From Malachius bipustulatus (Eukaryota; Arthropoda; Insecta; Coleoptera; Melyridae), in NCBI GenBank assembly GCA_910589415.1, contig OU342637.1, positions 24,465,162-24,529,161 on the forward strand: a DNA stretch of 64,000 bases. Reading direction: 5' to 3'. Of the stretch, positions 24,598 through 36,300 are shown piece by piece. The notes under the pieces were generated by a model, which was given only the letters and a program-made list of their open reading frames with translations, searched no databases and was not told where the DNA came from. The number at the start of each line of letters is the position of its first letter. The stretch's first letter is position 1. A program made the translations under genes and the position numbers.

Positions 24598-27299
24598 CTG
24601 AAGTTTCAGAATAGTAGGCACTAAGTTCTTAGAAATATTACGGACTTAAAGTAAACACATTGTTGCCAGCTTTTAATTCTTGGTGTTTTATCATTTTGTA
24701 TTTTTATCATTCACATGCAGGTAAATGGTTGTAGGATAAAAAATACTGTGTTTTATTTGTTGAGTAATTTTTCTGCTATAATAATTTCACAACATCGATA
24801 TTTAATAGCAAAAGATGTAGAATTTCAATGAGGTTCGGTCCTTTAAAATATAATATATGGCAACATTACAGCAGTGTCAACAAGTACAAAGGATAAGCAG
24901 ATCCAACTTGTAAGGTAAAGTAAGATGGATATATATCGAGCATGCTGCCAGTCCGTCCAAGGCAGCTCCGTATTCAGTGGCGTATCGTTCATGCTATTTT
25001 CGTGAGGGGCTGCAATATAACATTTATCGCTCCTTTAAATCCTTAATATTTTATTTTTATGTTTATATTTGCTGAATTATTGAAGCATCACAAAAATTAA
25101 AAAACGCATGAAAATGAATGAAAAAGAATTCGCGGCAGTGGAATAACCTGAACAAAAAGAAAAGTTGTTTGTTTTGGGCTGTTATTGGATGTCGATCGGG
25201 ACTTGTATATTTTTCTCTTTCTGTTTTCTGGTTGTCAGAAAAGAAAAATTAATATTACCGGGGGAAGAAGATTCTCGACTCTCGGGAACAACAAAATTTT
25301 GAATATTTCATATTGTTCATAGACAATCTGTGAAGTAATTAAGAAATACAAGCTAGAAAAAATCAATATCTTACTAATTTGTTAATAATTAGTTATTAGT
25401 TAATTATTTGGTAAAATAATAATACAATAATGATTCCTGTTTTGGGAATGAACTGAGTTCCAGGATACAGAAAAAGTTTAACTATAAGAAATTTACGGAA
25501 TTACCATCCCGGAAAAACCCATACCCGGTCGACAATAAAGTGCATAATTAGTGGGGATAGCTTGGTTGCTTTAAGGGTCGCTCATCAGATTTCCTGTCTG
25601 AATCTTATTTCTCAGTTCTCACTGTGGTGTAAACGGGAAAGAAGCAAGCTTCTTTGAGTGCCGAAGTGAAATACTGTTTAAATTTAAAGTTGTGAGCAAT
25701 ATGGAAGGCGAGAGCAGCCAAAGTAAACGTCGTCGTACGAATTTATCTACAGGAGAAAAAACTATTATATACAACGTGTATTGTGGACTCCGTGAAAGGA
25801 ATCAAAGTATGTTGGTAAACGATGTAGTTGCTTTGTGTAGTGATTTAACCAAAGTGTCAACTAGGAGTGTACACCGAATCTTGAAAACTTTCAAAGAGTC
25901 CAAAGGCGGAACAGAAAAGGTAGCTGAAAATATTGAAACAAGGGGGAGAAAACGCATTTACATTGATGATGACATAAAATACGCCGTTCGGAGAAAATTT
26001 CATTCGTTCTTTTTCCGAAATGAAATTCCAACATTAAAAGCAATCGCTGCCGAAATCAATTCGGATGACGCAATGCCGAAAATATCGCGACGTGTCTTAT
26101 TGCGGACATTAAGACAAATGAACATAAGGCATATGAAAAGGCAGAGAAAAAGTCTTCTTATAGAAAGAGAAGAAATAATTTTGTGGCGGAGAAATTATTT
26201 ACAAAAAATTCGAGAGTATCGTCGTGAAGGGAAGAAAATATATTTCTTAGACGAAACTTGGCTGAATCAAGGTCATACTGTTTCGAAAATTTGGCAAGAT
26301 TTGGAAATAACAAGCCGTCGACAAGCTTTTTTTGAAGGTTTTTCCACAGGACTAAAAGCGCCAGCGGGCAAGGGGCGGAGGCTCATAATAACTCACATAG
26401 GTAGTGATTCGGGTTTTTTGGAAAACGGATTGCTACTTTTCGAATCTAAGAAAACTAGTGACTACCATGAGGAAATGGATGCGGAAAAATTCGAAAGCTG
26501 GTTTTTAAAAATTTTACCAAGCCTTGAGCCAAATTCGGTCGTGGTAATGGACAATGCTTCCTACCATAGTCGACGATTGGAGCCATCGCCAACAACTGCA
26601 TGGCGAAAAGGTGACATCATTAACTGGCTGGCTCAAAGAAATATACCATTTGATGACAACATGTTAAAAGTGCAACTATTAAACATCGCAAGGGCACAAA
26701 TACCTCATTTTAAGAGATATGCTGTCGACGAATTGGCTCGCGAGTGCAACATCATTGTACACCGCCTCCCTCCTTACCACTGTGAACTGAATCCTATAGA
26801 ACTTATTTGGGCTCAAATAAAAAACCAAGTGGCGAAACAAAACGTGACCTTCAAGATGGATGAAGTGAAACGCCTGCTAGCTACTGCAATAGGAGATGTG
26901 ACGGCTGAAACATGGAGAAACTGCATCCGACATACTACAAAAGAAGAAGACAGAATGTGGGATCTAGACACAATAGTTGATGTTTCGGTTGAGCCATTAA
27001 TTATCAACTTGAACGATAACGGTGATCGGGATAGTTGTCCATCATCCGACGATTTTTCTTCTGACGATGACTAAGGTACTATTTTTTTCCTATTTTCTTT
27101 GCTATTTTTATTTTTGCTATATGCTATATTATTTACTATATGCTATATTATTTGGAAGTTTACAATTATATTTCTCAATAAATTCATTATTGTCTGAACC
27201 TATTTTGATATTTTGCGTCCGCCACTGAATGCTCCAACTGAGCGCTTATACGTCACGACCACTTCCGAGAACTTAGTGCCTACTATTCTGAAACTTCAG
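24598..27299 (+). mobile_element. 2.7-kb Tc1/mariner-superfamily transposon of the DD82E (Sailor) type
   Basis: The ends are CTGAAGTTTCAGAATAGTAG at 24598 and its reverse complement ending at 27299. The inverted repeats are at least 30 bp and agree closely (the left one continues GCACTAAGTTCT). TA repeats flank both ends, consistent with TA duplication plus one slipped TA. The unoccupied target can be read in the neighbouring repeat copy at about 27530-27550. The transposase frame is open. Intact ends and intact frame suggest recent activity. Confidence 0.88.
25701..27074 (+). CDS. DD82E transposase (IS630/Tc1-mariner superfamily)
   Basis: Uninterrupted 457-residue frame from ATG 25701. An in-frame GTG lies just upstream but ATG is the natural start. 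The order is a lysine/arginine-rich N-terminus (SKRRRTNLS), a helix-turn-helix region (STRSVHRILKTFKE), then a DDE_3-type nuclease. Catalytic residues are D184 in YFLDETW, D284 in VVMDNASYH and E367 in LNPIELIWAQ. I count 82 residues between the second D and the E, the hallmark of the DD82E/Sailor family, against 34 in classic Tc1. The C-terminus is acidic. It would bind the 30-bp ends and cut and paste at TA. No frameshift or stop is visible. Confidence 0.92.
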   Translation: MEGESSQSKRRRTNLSTGEKTIIYNVYCGLRERNQSMLVNDVVALCSDLTKVSTRSVHRILKTFKESKGGTEKVAENIETRGRKRIYIDDDIKYAVRRKFHSFFFRNEIPTLKAIAAEINSDDAMPKISRRVLLRTLRQMNIRHMKRQRKSLLIEREEIILWRRNYLQKIREYRREGKKIYFLDETWLNQGHTVSKIWQDLEITSRRQAFFEGFSTGLKAPAGKGRRLIITHIGSDSGFLENGLLLFESKKTSDYHEEMDAEKFESWFLKILPSLEPNSVVVMDNASYHSRRLEPSPTTAWRKGDIINWLAQRNIPFDDNMLKVQLLNIARAQIPHFKRYAVDELARECNIIVHRLPPYHCELNPIELIWAQIKNQVAKQNVTFKMDEVKRLLATAIGDVTAETWRNCIRHTTKEEDRMWDLDTIVDVSVEPLIINLNDNGDRDSCPSSDDFSSDDD

Positions 27300-27504
27300 T
27301 ATATATTGAATGAATAAGTTTTATTCTCTAGTTAAATCTATTCTTGTTTCACCAACGTGTTTGACAGCTCGCAGTTAGTTATTCATAAAATAGGCACATA
27401 TTCAGTACAATTTCGAACATAAATTGTACATTTTATGCATGACATTGCAGTAACGTCACCTTAAACTTTAAATAAAATCCCAATTCGTGATGTGTGTGGT
27501 TAAT

Positions 27505-28472
27505 GCCCGGTTTCACCAACAGCAAATAAATCTCTAAATAACTATTGAATGAATAAGTTTTATTCTCTAGTTAAATCTATTCTTGTTTCACCAACGTGTT
27601 TGACAGCTCATCAGTTAGTTATTCATAAAATAGGCAGATATTCAGTACAATTTCCACCATAAATTGTACATTGATGCAGAAATTGCAGTAATGTCACCTT
27701 AAACTTTAAATAAAATCTTAATTCGTGTTGTGTATGTGTATAGTTTAATGATTTATTCGTTCCTAAGTGCGCTTCGCGTGGATACATGCATGTATACCTA
27801 TTATAATTATCAAATAAACCATTGTGTATAAACTTTTTGAGGATGAACAACAATGGAGAGTGAAAATTAAGCGAACCCTCATATACAGCTTTTCCCAAGT
27901 CACTCCCAGCGACTTGCATGTGCTTTTTGGAAAGCAAGCAGAAGGACTAAAGAATGAATATGAAGCAATGCTGTTTCCCTCTTGTTCAAGTGTGCAAGGT
28001 TTCTTCTGGCTGGGATGCCTTCTTGCCTCATGCTCTTCATCTGATGACTCGAAAGAAAACGATGAAGATGTTGAAAGGCTAGTTCGAAAAATAACTGATT
28101 ATGATAGCAGTGTTTGATAATTTAATTATTATAAACTTTGTAGGTAGTAATTATTGTTGATTAAATAAAAAACAAGGTTTTTGTGTTTTTTTCACCTTTC
28201 ATTGATCAATCACTCGCATCAAATACACTAGGATTAAGTTTATAGAGTATTTTCTCACAATAACCAGTGTCGTAGAACTTCAGAAGGGAAATTGAGGTTA
28301 GAAAACTATGAATAGAGACGTTAACTGGAACTATTTGGCTGGTTAGTTTATTGGCAGATTTATTCATAGAATAGAGCTATTTGTGTTTGGTGAAACAGAA
28401 GCTGTCATTTTTTAACCAATGAATAAGTTTAATCTATGAATAAGGTCTTATTTATTGTTGGTGAAACCGGGC
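27505..28472 (+). mobile_element. 968-bp non-autonomous element ending in GCCCGGTTTCACCAACA inverted repeats
   Basis: The left end GCCCGGTTTCACCAACAGCA is matched by TTGTTGGTGAAACCGGGC at the right end (to 28472). Further in, TTGAATGAATAAG pairs with TTAATCTATGAATAAGG-like sequence. It contains a 97-codon open frame at 27824-28117 (VTPSDLHVLFGKQAEG, then an acidic DDSKENDEDVERL tail) that I do not recognise. It may be the remnant of a transposon gene or a captured exon. No catalytic motif is visible. I could not identify a target-site duplication, so the superfamily is unassigned. Confidence 0.65.
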
Positions 28473-28807
28473 AAGAGAAAAATAAATCTAATAAGGTTCC
28501 TTTTTACAGCTTTTTAAGACATAAATTTAAATTTTGTAGAATATTTGAGAGTTTTATTGTTTTAGATTAAAATAATATTCGTAATTTATTATAGAATTTT
28601 GATCAAAAATATGACGACAAACTAGATGAGCGAAGGACTAGCTAAATGCATCCAAACTTTAACCCAAAAATATAAAAATAAAAAGAAGAGTTAAATATGA
28701 TGGTAAATTGCATATTTATATTTAAATTATTGTAGGTTATGTAAATTAATGATTTTGTTCATTTAAATAAAACAATAATAATTCACCAACACCAATAATA
28801 TAAAATA

Positions 28808-30511
28808 ATGTCTACATCCCAGAAACACACCGGTCTAACTCTGGTTCCCTGGTACCGTCAGTAAGTAAAAATTATTACAAACCACCCGGTTTTTGACCTC
28901 TAATAAATTACGACAATTCCAGCACCGAATGGACGGCAGTGTGCGACCTCGTCCTCTCCGACTCACCCTGCGACCACCTCCTCGCGCTACGTGTGCTCCG
29001 AGCGTGGCGCGACCGTGGCCCCCCTCTTCCCGCAGCAGTGACCGGAACTCTGGAACTCCTCGCCGCTCTCCACGACCCCCCGAACTCGGCCGTCGTACAG
29101 GCCTTCGCTCTGTTGCGCTACAACTCCGACAAGGCCCCGCGATGGGTCACGGAGGCTCGTCACTCTGTCGCTCACGCCTCCAGACTACCCCTGAGACTCA
29201 TAGACGGACTGCAGTGGGGCTCCGACGATTTCGACTGGAACAAATTGCTTATTCGAGCGTACGGCTCGATGGTGCTAGATGATGACACTTCGAAAACTGC
29301 CGCGCAAGCTTTGACGGTTGTTAGGTGAGTAGGTTCACTCTGGATGGATCAAAAAACCTCAGTAATCGATCAACAGGTTTCTCAATATCGCCGTGAACAC
29401 CGATCGAAAACAGGGCACTTTCACCGCATCCGCCAGGGCTCAATCGATCCCGAATTGGCTCATCCAGCTAAGACACAACCTCTCCCATGATTCAGCCCCG
29501 CTCCCAACTCTTCCAATCCTGGACGAAGCTTTACGTTTTCTGCTCGATTGGGTGAGAGAGCGCTACTGGTCAATGCAGCGCCCCGTAATTGCGGACCATC
29601 ACATACAACCCGGGGACATCGACACGCAATGTGTGATCACAGACAACCTGTACGTGTACTTCTGGTGCTTGGGCGACCTGGAGATGTCTGGTAAGATGAA
29701 GCGTAAAATCAAGGGGGCCCTACCGAGGGGGTTGCATCGAGCCGAAGAGGAACGCATGCTGGAGGTGGTGAGAGATATCCTGGGCAAAGTCGAAGAGGTA
29801 CCGAAAGGGAGTAGGGACGGGATAAGGGACGTCATGAAGCAGGTACCCATTCGGGCGTTGCTGGCCGGCGACGATTCGATCGAAGAGAAGTGCGAGTTGT
29901 GGAGGGAACTGTTCGGTTGGGTGCGGGACTGGGGGTTGATCGGCCCATTACTGTTGGAGCCCCTTCTGGAGGAGTCGCGGAGCATCCTGAACACGCCCGA
30001 CGAGCGAGAGAGGGCCGCTTCGTTGATCGCGTTTCTTCTACAGCGCGTGGATCTTTGTCAAGCCAAGTCGGACGAATTATTGGAGCTGAGGGATGCCGCT
30101 CTGGCGCAACCGGATGATCCCCTTTTGCTTTTATATATTGAGAGGTAAGGTGAAAGCAGGTTACGTTCATTTTTCTTTGTTAATTGATGTTTTTTAAGGT
30201 TGTTGCAGTTGACTAATGTTGGTATTAGTGTTGGGGTTGATGCCGATGCCGGTTATATCTTCATGGATAAACTGAGAGAAATCTTCAGGACACCTCGCGT
30301 GGACGTTTTCGCTCCCGGAACAGGTTCCGGAAAGATATACACATTAGAAGACTTGCCCGATTTAGATTTTTTAGAGGAGGCGAGAATAATCGAGAATAAT
30401 AAACGAAAAGGGGGCTTATTTACGCTTCTTTATAATGGTAAACCCCCTTTACATCCCTTACAAGCGTACCTGCTTCCTGGAGAACGTCCCACAGTTATGA
30501 ATGGATCTTAG
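28808..30511 (+). CDS. LAS1L: LAS1-like pre-rRNA endoribonuclease (ITS2 processing)
   Basis: Four exons: 28808-28860, 28923-29324, 29377-30144 and 30199-30511, joining in frame to 511 residues. The N-terminus has LTLVPWYR followed by EWTAVCDLVLSD, the usual start of Las1 proteins. The HEPN nuclease signature is in LIQLRHNLSHD (R-X4-H), followed by LDEALRFLLDWVRERYW, a conserved Las1 helix. The C-terminal part holds the less conserved region and ends in PPLHPLQAYLLP. Family knowledge: Las1 is a homodimeric metal-independent endonuclease that cuts ITS2 in the nucleolus and depends on the kinase Grc3/NOL9. A polyadenylation signal lies at 30539-30544. NOL9 lies tail to tail, 112 bp away. Confidence 0.93.
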
Positions 30512-30623
30512 TGTGCTATGTATTAGTTTAATGGAAAAAATAAAGATTTAAAACAAACTAAAAAAGTCTTTCTTTATTTGTAAAATGAAATCAACAGATA
30601 GTTTCTAAAATGAAAATAATTAT
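30512..30623. terminator. 112-bp convergent 3' region of LAS1 and NOL9
   Basis: AATAAA for the plus-strand gene is at 30539-30544. AATAAA for the minus-strand gene reads as TTTATT at 30573-30578. With normal cleavage 10-30 bp beyond each signal, the two mRNAs should end within or overlapping the 30545-30575 interval. Confidence 0.7.
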
Positions 30624-32672
30624 TCATCGCGGGATAGCAGTGGGCTGATACACTCTTCTGGTAGGTTTCCCTAATGAATCTACCCCTGTCGCCACGAAAG
30701 GCATCCTGAGATATTTATACGACGTCTCTCTCGACGGAGGCGTCATGAATATCGAGGGGGGTAACTGCACCTGCGGCATTATCACCATGATCCAGGATCG
30801 GGGTTCTTTCAAGTCGACGAGGGTCCCCACTTCGGCCCAGCCTTCTCCTAAATCCACACAACGCACTACACCTGCAAGAACCCGAATTCTGTAGAAACGG
30901 AACAAAAACCGACATCGAAATGAACAGACTCACCCCAACCATGACACCTGTACAGGACGTCTCGCTTCTTTGAGTTGTCCGAATCCTCCAAAGATGAGCA
31001 CAAGAATACCAAGGAACCGAGCAGAATTGGCCAGCCGTCTTCGTCGGGTGTCTCCCAACGCACCGCCGGGACATCTCGTCTTGTCAGCCTTAAAAAATGA
31101 TTCAACTGAATTTGTCCCACCACGATCCGCTCACTTACCAATGATTGGGTACAACATCATCATAAATCGAGGACCCCATCTCGCCTAAATAAGCCAACAC
31201 GCTCATTTCTCTCGCCTGTCTTCCGGTGCACATCCAAGTCCCCTTACCGCCCCCTCCAGCACTCAAAGAGCAGATCTTGTGGAGACGGTACGACAGCTCT
31301 GGTTTCACTCCTAAATCAGCGAGGTACGGTTCGATCCGTGCCGAGATCTTGCGACAATCCAGAAGTCCCTCAAAGTTCTTCCTCGGTTCGTCACTCTCTA
31401 TCTGTATCAGGTCCGTTGGTTGCAGGAGGGACGCGGCGGCCCCCATGATCTGATACCCGCGGCCTTGCACGTACCCGTTATAATTCACGATCAGGGGTAC
31501 TTGTGAATTGTTACCGACGGCTTGTAGGAGCTTTTTGATCGCACGGAGGTAGTATTTCGGGTTCTGGATGCCTATCCCGGTGATTACAGAATAATCCGGT
31601 CGCTTCTGATGTGTCCACGAGGGTCCCAAGAGAGGAGAGGTGACGGTCAGGGACGATACACATCCCGGGATGGTGAACTCGGACTGGCCGGGATCGAGAT
31701 CGATCACACGGACGTGTCCGTGGAGTCGCAGGGCTCTGAAACGGAACCGGGTTGTTTGTTTATTGTCATTCGGACGATATAATAGAAGAGATCTGCTTAC
31801 CTGTTGACTAGGAATCGGAATAGTGTACTCTTCCCAACACCAGGTCCCCCGCATAACATGATTTTGCGGTCTTGTTTCAAGACATCTGCTGCTAGTTGCC
31901 CCCATTCGTTTCCAACACGCAGTAAAGGCCAGTCCCCATATGGGTTCACGGTGTAAGATTTTCTCGCCGGTATAATTTGTTGGGAGAGATGACAGGAGAC
32001 GTATTGTATAACTTGATCTTTCGAGACAGGAGTCAACTGGAACACGCAGCAGGACTCCCAGTAAGGCGGCGGGAAGTGGGGCGAAAGGACTTCATCCAGA
32101 GAGGACTTATTATAATCGTCTTGCCGGGTTGCGTTCTTTACTGTTAATAAAGAATACCCTCTAGGTGAATATACCGTAATTTTTTCTTCTTTTTCGTGAC
32201 CCGAAATAACATACCCTAGAACCTCGACTGCGCCATATAATACCTGCAGAACGGCCACACCGTGTATTGAAACTTCTCGCCCTTCTTGCAGTATTACCAA
32301 TTTCTGATCGCCCGGTTCTAGATCGACACTCCGTACCCCCTTAACGGGTTGCCTGACCTGGACTTCTTCCTCGGAGTTATTGCTGTCACTAGACGATTCG
32401 GAAGTCAAGGAGATGAGCTCTAGAGTGGTCTCCAGGTTCGGGAAGGTATCCAGACGGTATTGCTTGAAGAGGCTCTGCAGGGAGGTCGCGTCCTGGCTTC
32501 TCCAGGGAGGGAGAGCGTCGTCGTTTTCGGAGGGTGCAGCATCTTGGCAGGGCTCCACTGTGAAAGGCTCCGTGGCGGAAGCGAGAGAGGGGAGAATGAG
32601 ACGAGCGGCTTGGGGGTTCTCGCTGAGAGAGGGCCGCAGAGGGTCCATTTGGGGTTCCTCGAAATTGTTCAT
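30624..32672 (-). CDS. NOL9: NOL9/Grc3 polynucleotide 5'-hydroxyl kinase
   Basis: Exons 32672-31801, 31735-31139, 31088-30934 and 30871-30624 join in frame to 623 residues. The introns are short (50-66 bp), apart from none longer. An acidic, serine-rich N-terminus (SLTSESSSDSNNSEEEV) precedes the Walker A motif CGGPGVGKST, which ends exon 1. The next exon carries VIDLDPGQSEF (Walker B-like) and the family block PLIVNYNGYVQGRGYQIM. The kinase phosphorylates the 5'-hydroxyl left when Las1 cuts ITS2, allowing exonucleolytic trimming. It acts in the nucleolus as a complex with Las1, whose gene adjoins this one. The start is the first ATG after an AT-rich leader. Confidence 0.93.
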
Positions 32673-33100
32673 TATTGTTACTACTGTGATTTATTCGTTG
32701 AATTATACTTTATTTATGATTAATCTTTGATTAGTGTTGATTTAATAAACGCGTGGCGTTATTATGGTACTGTCTTTGCCATTACACTTATTTAAGTTTT
32801 AAATTATTTATAATTGTTTTGAATTTGGAAAGTTGGTAACCGAACCGAATGAATAACCGATAACCGGATAACCGATTGGAGTTTAGGTTATGATGCTTCT
32901 TCTTCTTTTTCTTTATTCTGTATTTCTCGTGACGGTGGTGGTGGTATTGGTGTCATGACTGTCATGTCATGTCATGATCATGACTGTCTTCCGGTATGCC
33001 GATAGATGATGACGCGCAGGCTGCGTTCCGGTCTTGTGACGTCACGTGGTTCGAAGACTATACCATGAGATTCCTCATATCTTTTTTATTGTCAGGAATA
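32673..33100. other. Upstream region of NOL9
   Basis: No gene. It contains a CATGACTGTCATGTCATG-type palindromic stretch at about 32955-32990 and a GC-richer patch at 33000-33050. Presumably it includes the NOL9 promoter next to 32672. Confidence 0.4.
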
Positions 33101-33109
33101 AATAAATAA

Positions 33110-33340
33110 TTCTTTGTAGGCTTGCATAAGTCGGCCACAGCTATCCATTTAACGTTTTAAAAATTTTCAAGGCCAACTAAATCTTAGAGTTTTCATAGTC
33201 AACTTTTGTTTTTCTTATAGCCGCCATATTGTTTTTTTATGTCGTTTGATACAAAAAAATCATGAAAATCAAAAATCATTAAAAAAAACAAACATTAAAA
33301 TTTGTAAAAATTTCATTTAATTTTTTTCGAAAAAAAATTA
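33110..33340 (+). repeat. Dispersed repeat, also at 41045-41200
   Basis: The stretch from GGCTTGCATAAGTCGGC through TTTTCATAGTCAACTTTTG to GCCGCCATATTG and TATGTCGTT is repeated in the same orientation at 41050-41180 with scattered changes. It is non-coding and is followed here by a retrotransposon but not at the second copy. Confidence 0.75.
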
Positions 33341-33369
33341 AAGATTTTTCCATAATAGATCTAGCACAA

Positions 33370-36300
33370 AGAAAAACACAAGCAAAAAGGATATTTATAT
33401 GGATGGGCCATTTATACATCTATAGATTACATCCTGACACACAGGAGTCAGATATTTTGGATTTCTTGAAGTCGACTGCTGGACACATCCCTTTCTCCTG
33501 TCATCTGGTGAGAAGATCCGAAACACAGGTCTCTTTTCGGATGGAGTATCCTTTGAGCCATTTAGAAGAAGTTTATTATCCTCAAATCTGGCCCGCTGGA
33601 ATGTCCTTCAGAAGATACATTTTTAATAATGGTGCTAATTTTCGGAAGGAAGCCTCGAGTGCTATACAACTGGAACACTAGGTCATGTAAGTAATGTACG
33701 TGACTCGAATACTGAATCAAGGGACGTTTTCAGGCTTATATCTTTAAACGTGCAGTGTCTTAGTAATAAGGTCAATCTAATCGAGTTGGCCTTTAATGAA
33801 AATATGCCTGACTTTTTCTGTTTCTGTGAACATTGGGCAGGTAGTACAGGGTTGGAGATTGATTTTACTGGTATATAAATGGATATCAGGTGGCGACTTG
33901 CTTTTCAAGAGTCGATCATGTGCATGGGGGAACAGTGATCTTTGTGAGGGACGAACTGTATGGTGAGTGTGTTGAATTGAAATATGTTAACAGACTGGCA
34001 TGCGAATTTTATTTTGAATGTTGTGCTATAGAATTCCGGAGGTCCACCTGTATAATTGTCATTTACAGGAGCTCAAATACGTGTCATGATGATATGCCTT
34101 TGTTTATTGACAAAAGCTTACTGCTGTATTAAATCTAGTTAGTTCTAAGTACAGGAGAATTATAGTTGCAGGTGATATGAACATTGACTCTCTAAAGAAT
34201 ACACCTAGAATGAGGGTTTTTTCTGATTTATTGAGTTCTTTTGGTTTATTGTCTGTTAACAAAAAACCTACAAGGATTGTCAAAACGTTATCCGGTATTT
34301 CTGTTAGCTGTATAGATTATATAATTGTTAACTTTAGTGATTATATAAGTGATAATAAAGACAAAGACCATTGTATTGCTGACCATAATGCACTTTATCT
34401 GGAGTGGTGGCAGGGGTCGAGTGGACTAATACATGGTCAGCCTGATCCAATTATCGAGAGGAGATGTTTTCCTGGCGGTGTGGTTCAGGAGTTCAAGAGA
34501 GCAATAATTTCTGAGGATTTTGCTCTTCTCAATAACACGCAGCTTCTTGAAAGGAATACCGTTGATGAGATTTTCGATTTTTTTTTTGGGAAGATTCGGT
34601 CAACAGTTTAATACCGCTTTTCCAAAGCGGAAGAGACACACAACGAGTTGTGGGAGATGTACTCGGAGGTATGCCTTCAGTGCCGAATTAAGAGCTCGTC
34701 TCCGTGATCTAAAGAACCTTAATTGGCTCCGTAAACGACTCTTAGACTATGGGGAACTGGATGAACTGTACAGGAGCAAAAAGAGACAAATTCGGTTTCA
34801 AATAAAGATAGAAAAAAATGATTATTACTCCAACATAATCAACTCCTCTGCAAACAAAACTAGGACAATGTGGCAGCTCATTAGTTCAGGTTTAAATAAA
34901 GATAGAGAAAGAAAGTCCAAAAAAATAGTGATAAAATACGGTGATTCTGTTGTTACTAAACCTATCGAAGCAGAAAAAATCTGTTCGCTTGTTATTTCAG
35001 AGATATTGTCGGGGAAAACCTAAGGAGTCATTTTGGTGGTAGTCTTTCAGTTGGATGCACTACGTCTGCAATGAGCAGCGTAACTATGTTCTTTGTCCCT
35101 GTTACTGAAAGTGAGGTGAGAAATATCTTGTTCGATTTTAAAAACAAAAGAAGTACTGGAATCGATGAGTTTCCCATGTCTTTGCTGAAGGAATGTGGAG
35201 ATGAGCTCTGTGGGGTCCTTTCGAATTTAATTAATAAATCAATTCAAGATGGTGAGTTCTCGCAGTCATTGAAGACTGCGTGCATTGTACCGATATATAA
35301 AAAGTTGGATAGATGTGACGTGGGTAATTATCGGCCTGTGGCGTTGCTCAGTGTCTTCTCTAAAATTTTGGAGAAGGCTGTGAGTAATAGACTTTTTCAA
35401 TTTTTGGACGAGAATGGCCTTCTGGACAGTTGTCAATATGGCTTTAGGCGAGGCTTATCTACGGAGACTGCTGTGACGGACTTCACACGGAGGATATACG
35501 AGTTGATTGATAAGGGGGTGCATACGGTCGGAATTTTCTTCGATCTGTCACGCGCCTTCGACACGGTTATTGATCCAAAGTTTCTCTGCAGTAAAATTTA
35601 CAACCTCGGTGTGCGAGGTAAACTTAACGATTGGATATATTCGTATATGATTAACAGAAAATTCATTGTTAGGATAGGATCTGCTGTTTCTGACCTTCAG
35701 AACTGCGACCTGGGAACACCGCAGGGAAGCGTATTGGGTCCGTTACTGTTCCTTATTTACGTGAATGATCTGCCGCGCTATGTGACAGACGGACTGCTCT
35801 TTATGTACGCTGATGATGCTTCCGTGATAGTCGCGGACACGGATGTACACAGCCTATCCTTGAAGATTGTAAATGTTCTTGATCAGTTCTCATATGGTGG
35901 TGCAGAAAGAATAATTTAATATTGAATTCTGATAAAACTGTCATTGTAGAATTTAAATCGGACTTAAAGAAACCTATTTTACAGAACATAGATTTCGGAA
36001 ATTATGTCATCAGGCGGGAAGAAAAAACGAAATTCTTGGGTGTGCATATTGATCAGTCTTTGGGTTGGAATTCGCACGTTGATTTCGTATGCTCAAAACT
36101 GAGTTCTTGTTGTTATGCGCTCGTGAATCTCAGGAATAGTCTTTCGAAAGATTGCTTACTGTCCTTTTATTACTCGGCGGCATACTCTCTCATCTCATAT
36201 AACGTGATAAATTGGGGACAGGCTGCGGACTCCCGACGAGTATTTATCATCCAAAAAAGGATCTTGAGACTTATTTTCTGTCTCGGACCGCTTGACTCCT

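Larger units (their letters stand above)
24556..27500 (+). repeat. Copy 1 of a GCCCGGTTTCACCAAC-ended repeat, split by the DD82E transposon
   Basis: 24556-24597 and about 27300-27500 together reproduce the first ~200 bp of the element at 27505-28472 (GCCCGGTTTCACCAACAGC, then TTGAATGAATAAG, then CATAAAATAGGCA). The copy is interrupted at TA by the transposon at 24598-27299 and ends just before copy 2 begins. Confidence 0.78.

Noticed and set aside
28893..30170. Several long arginine/proline-rich frames overlapping LAS1 on both strands
   Set aside because: They are shadows of the GC-rich LAS1 exons, without homology, and break at its splice sites.
28808..32672. LAS1 and NOL9 as an operon
   Set aside because: They lie on opposite strands and converge; no shared promoter is possible.
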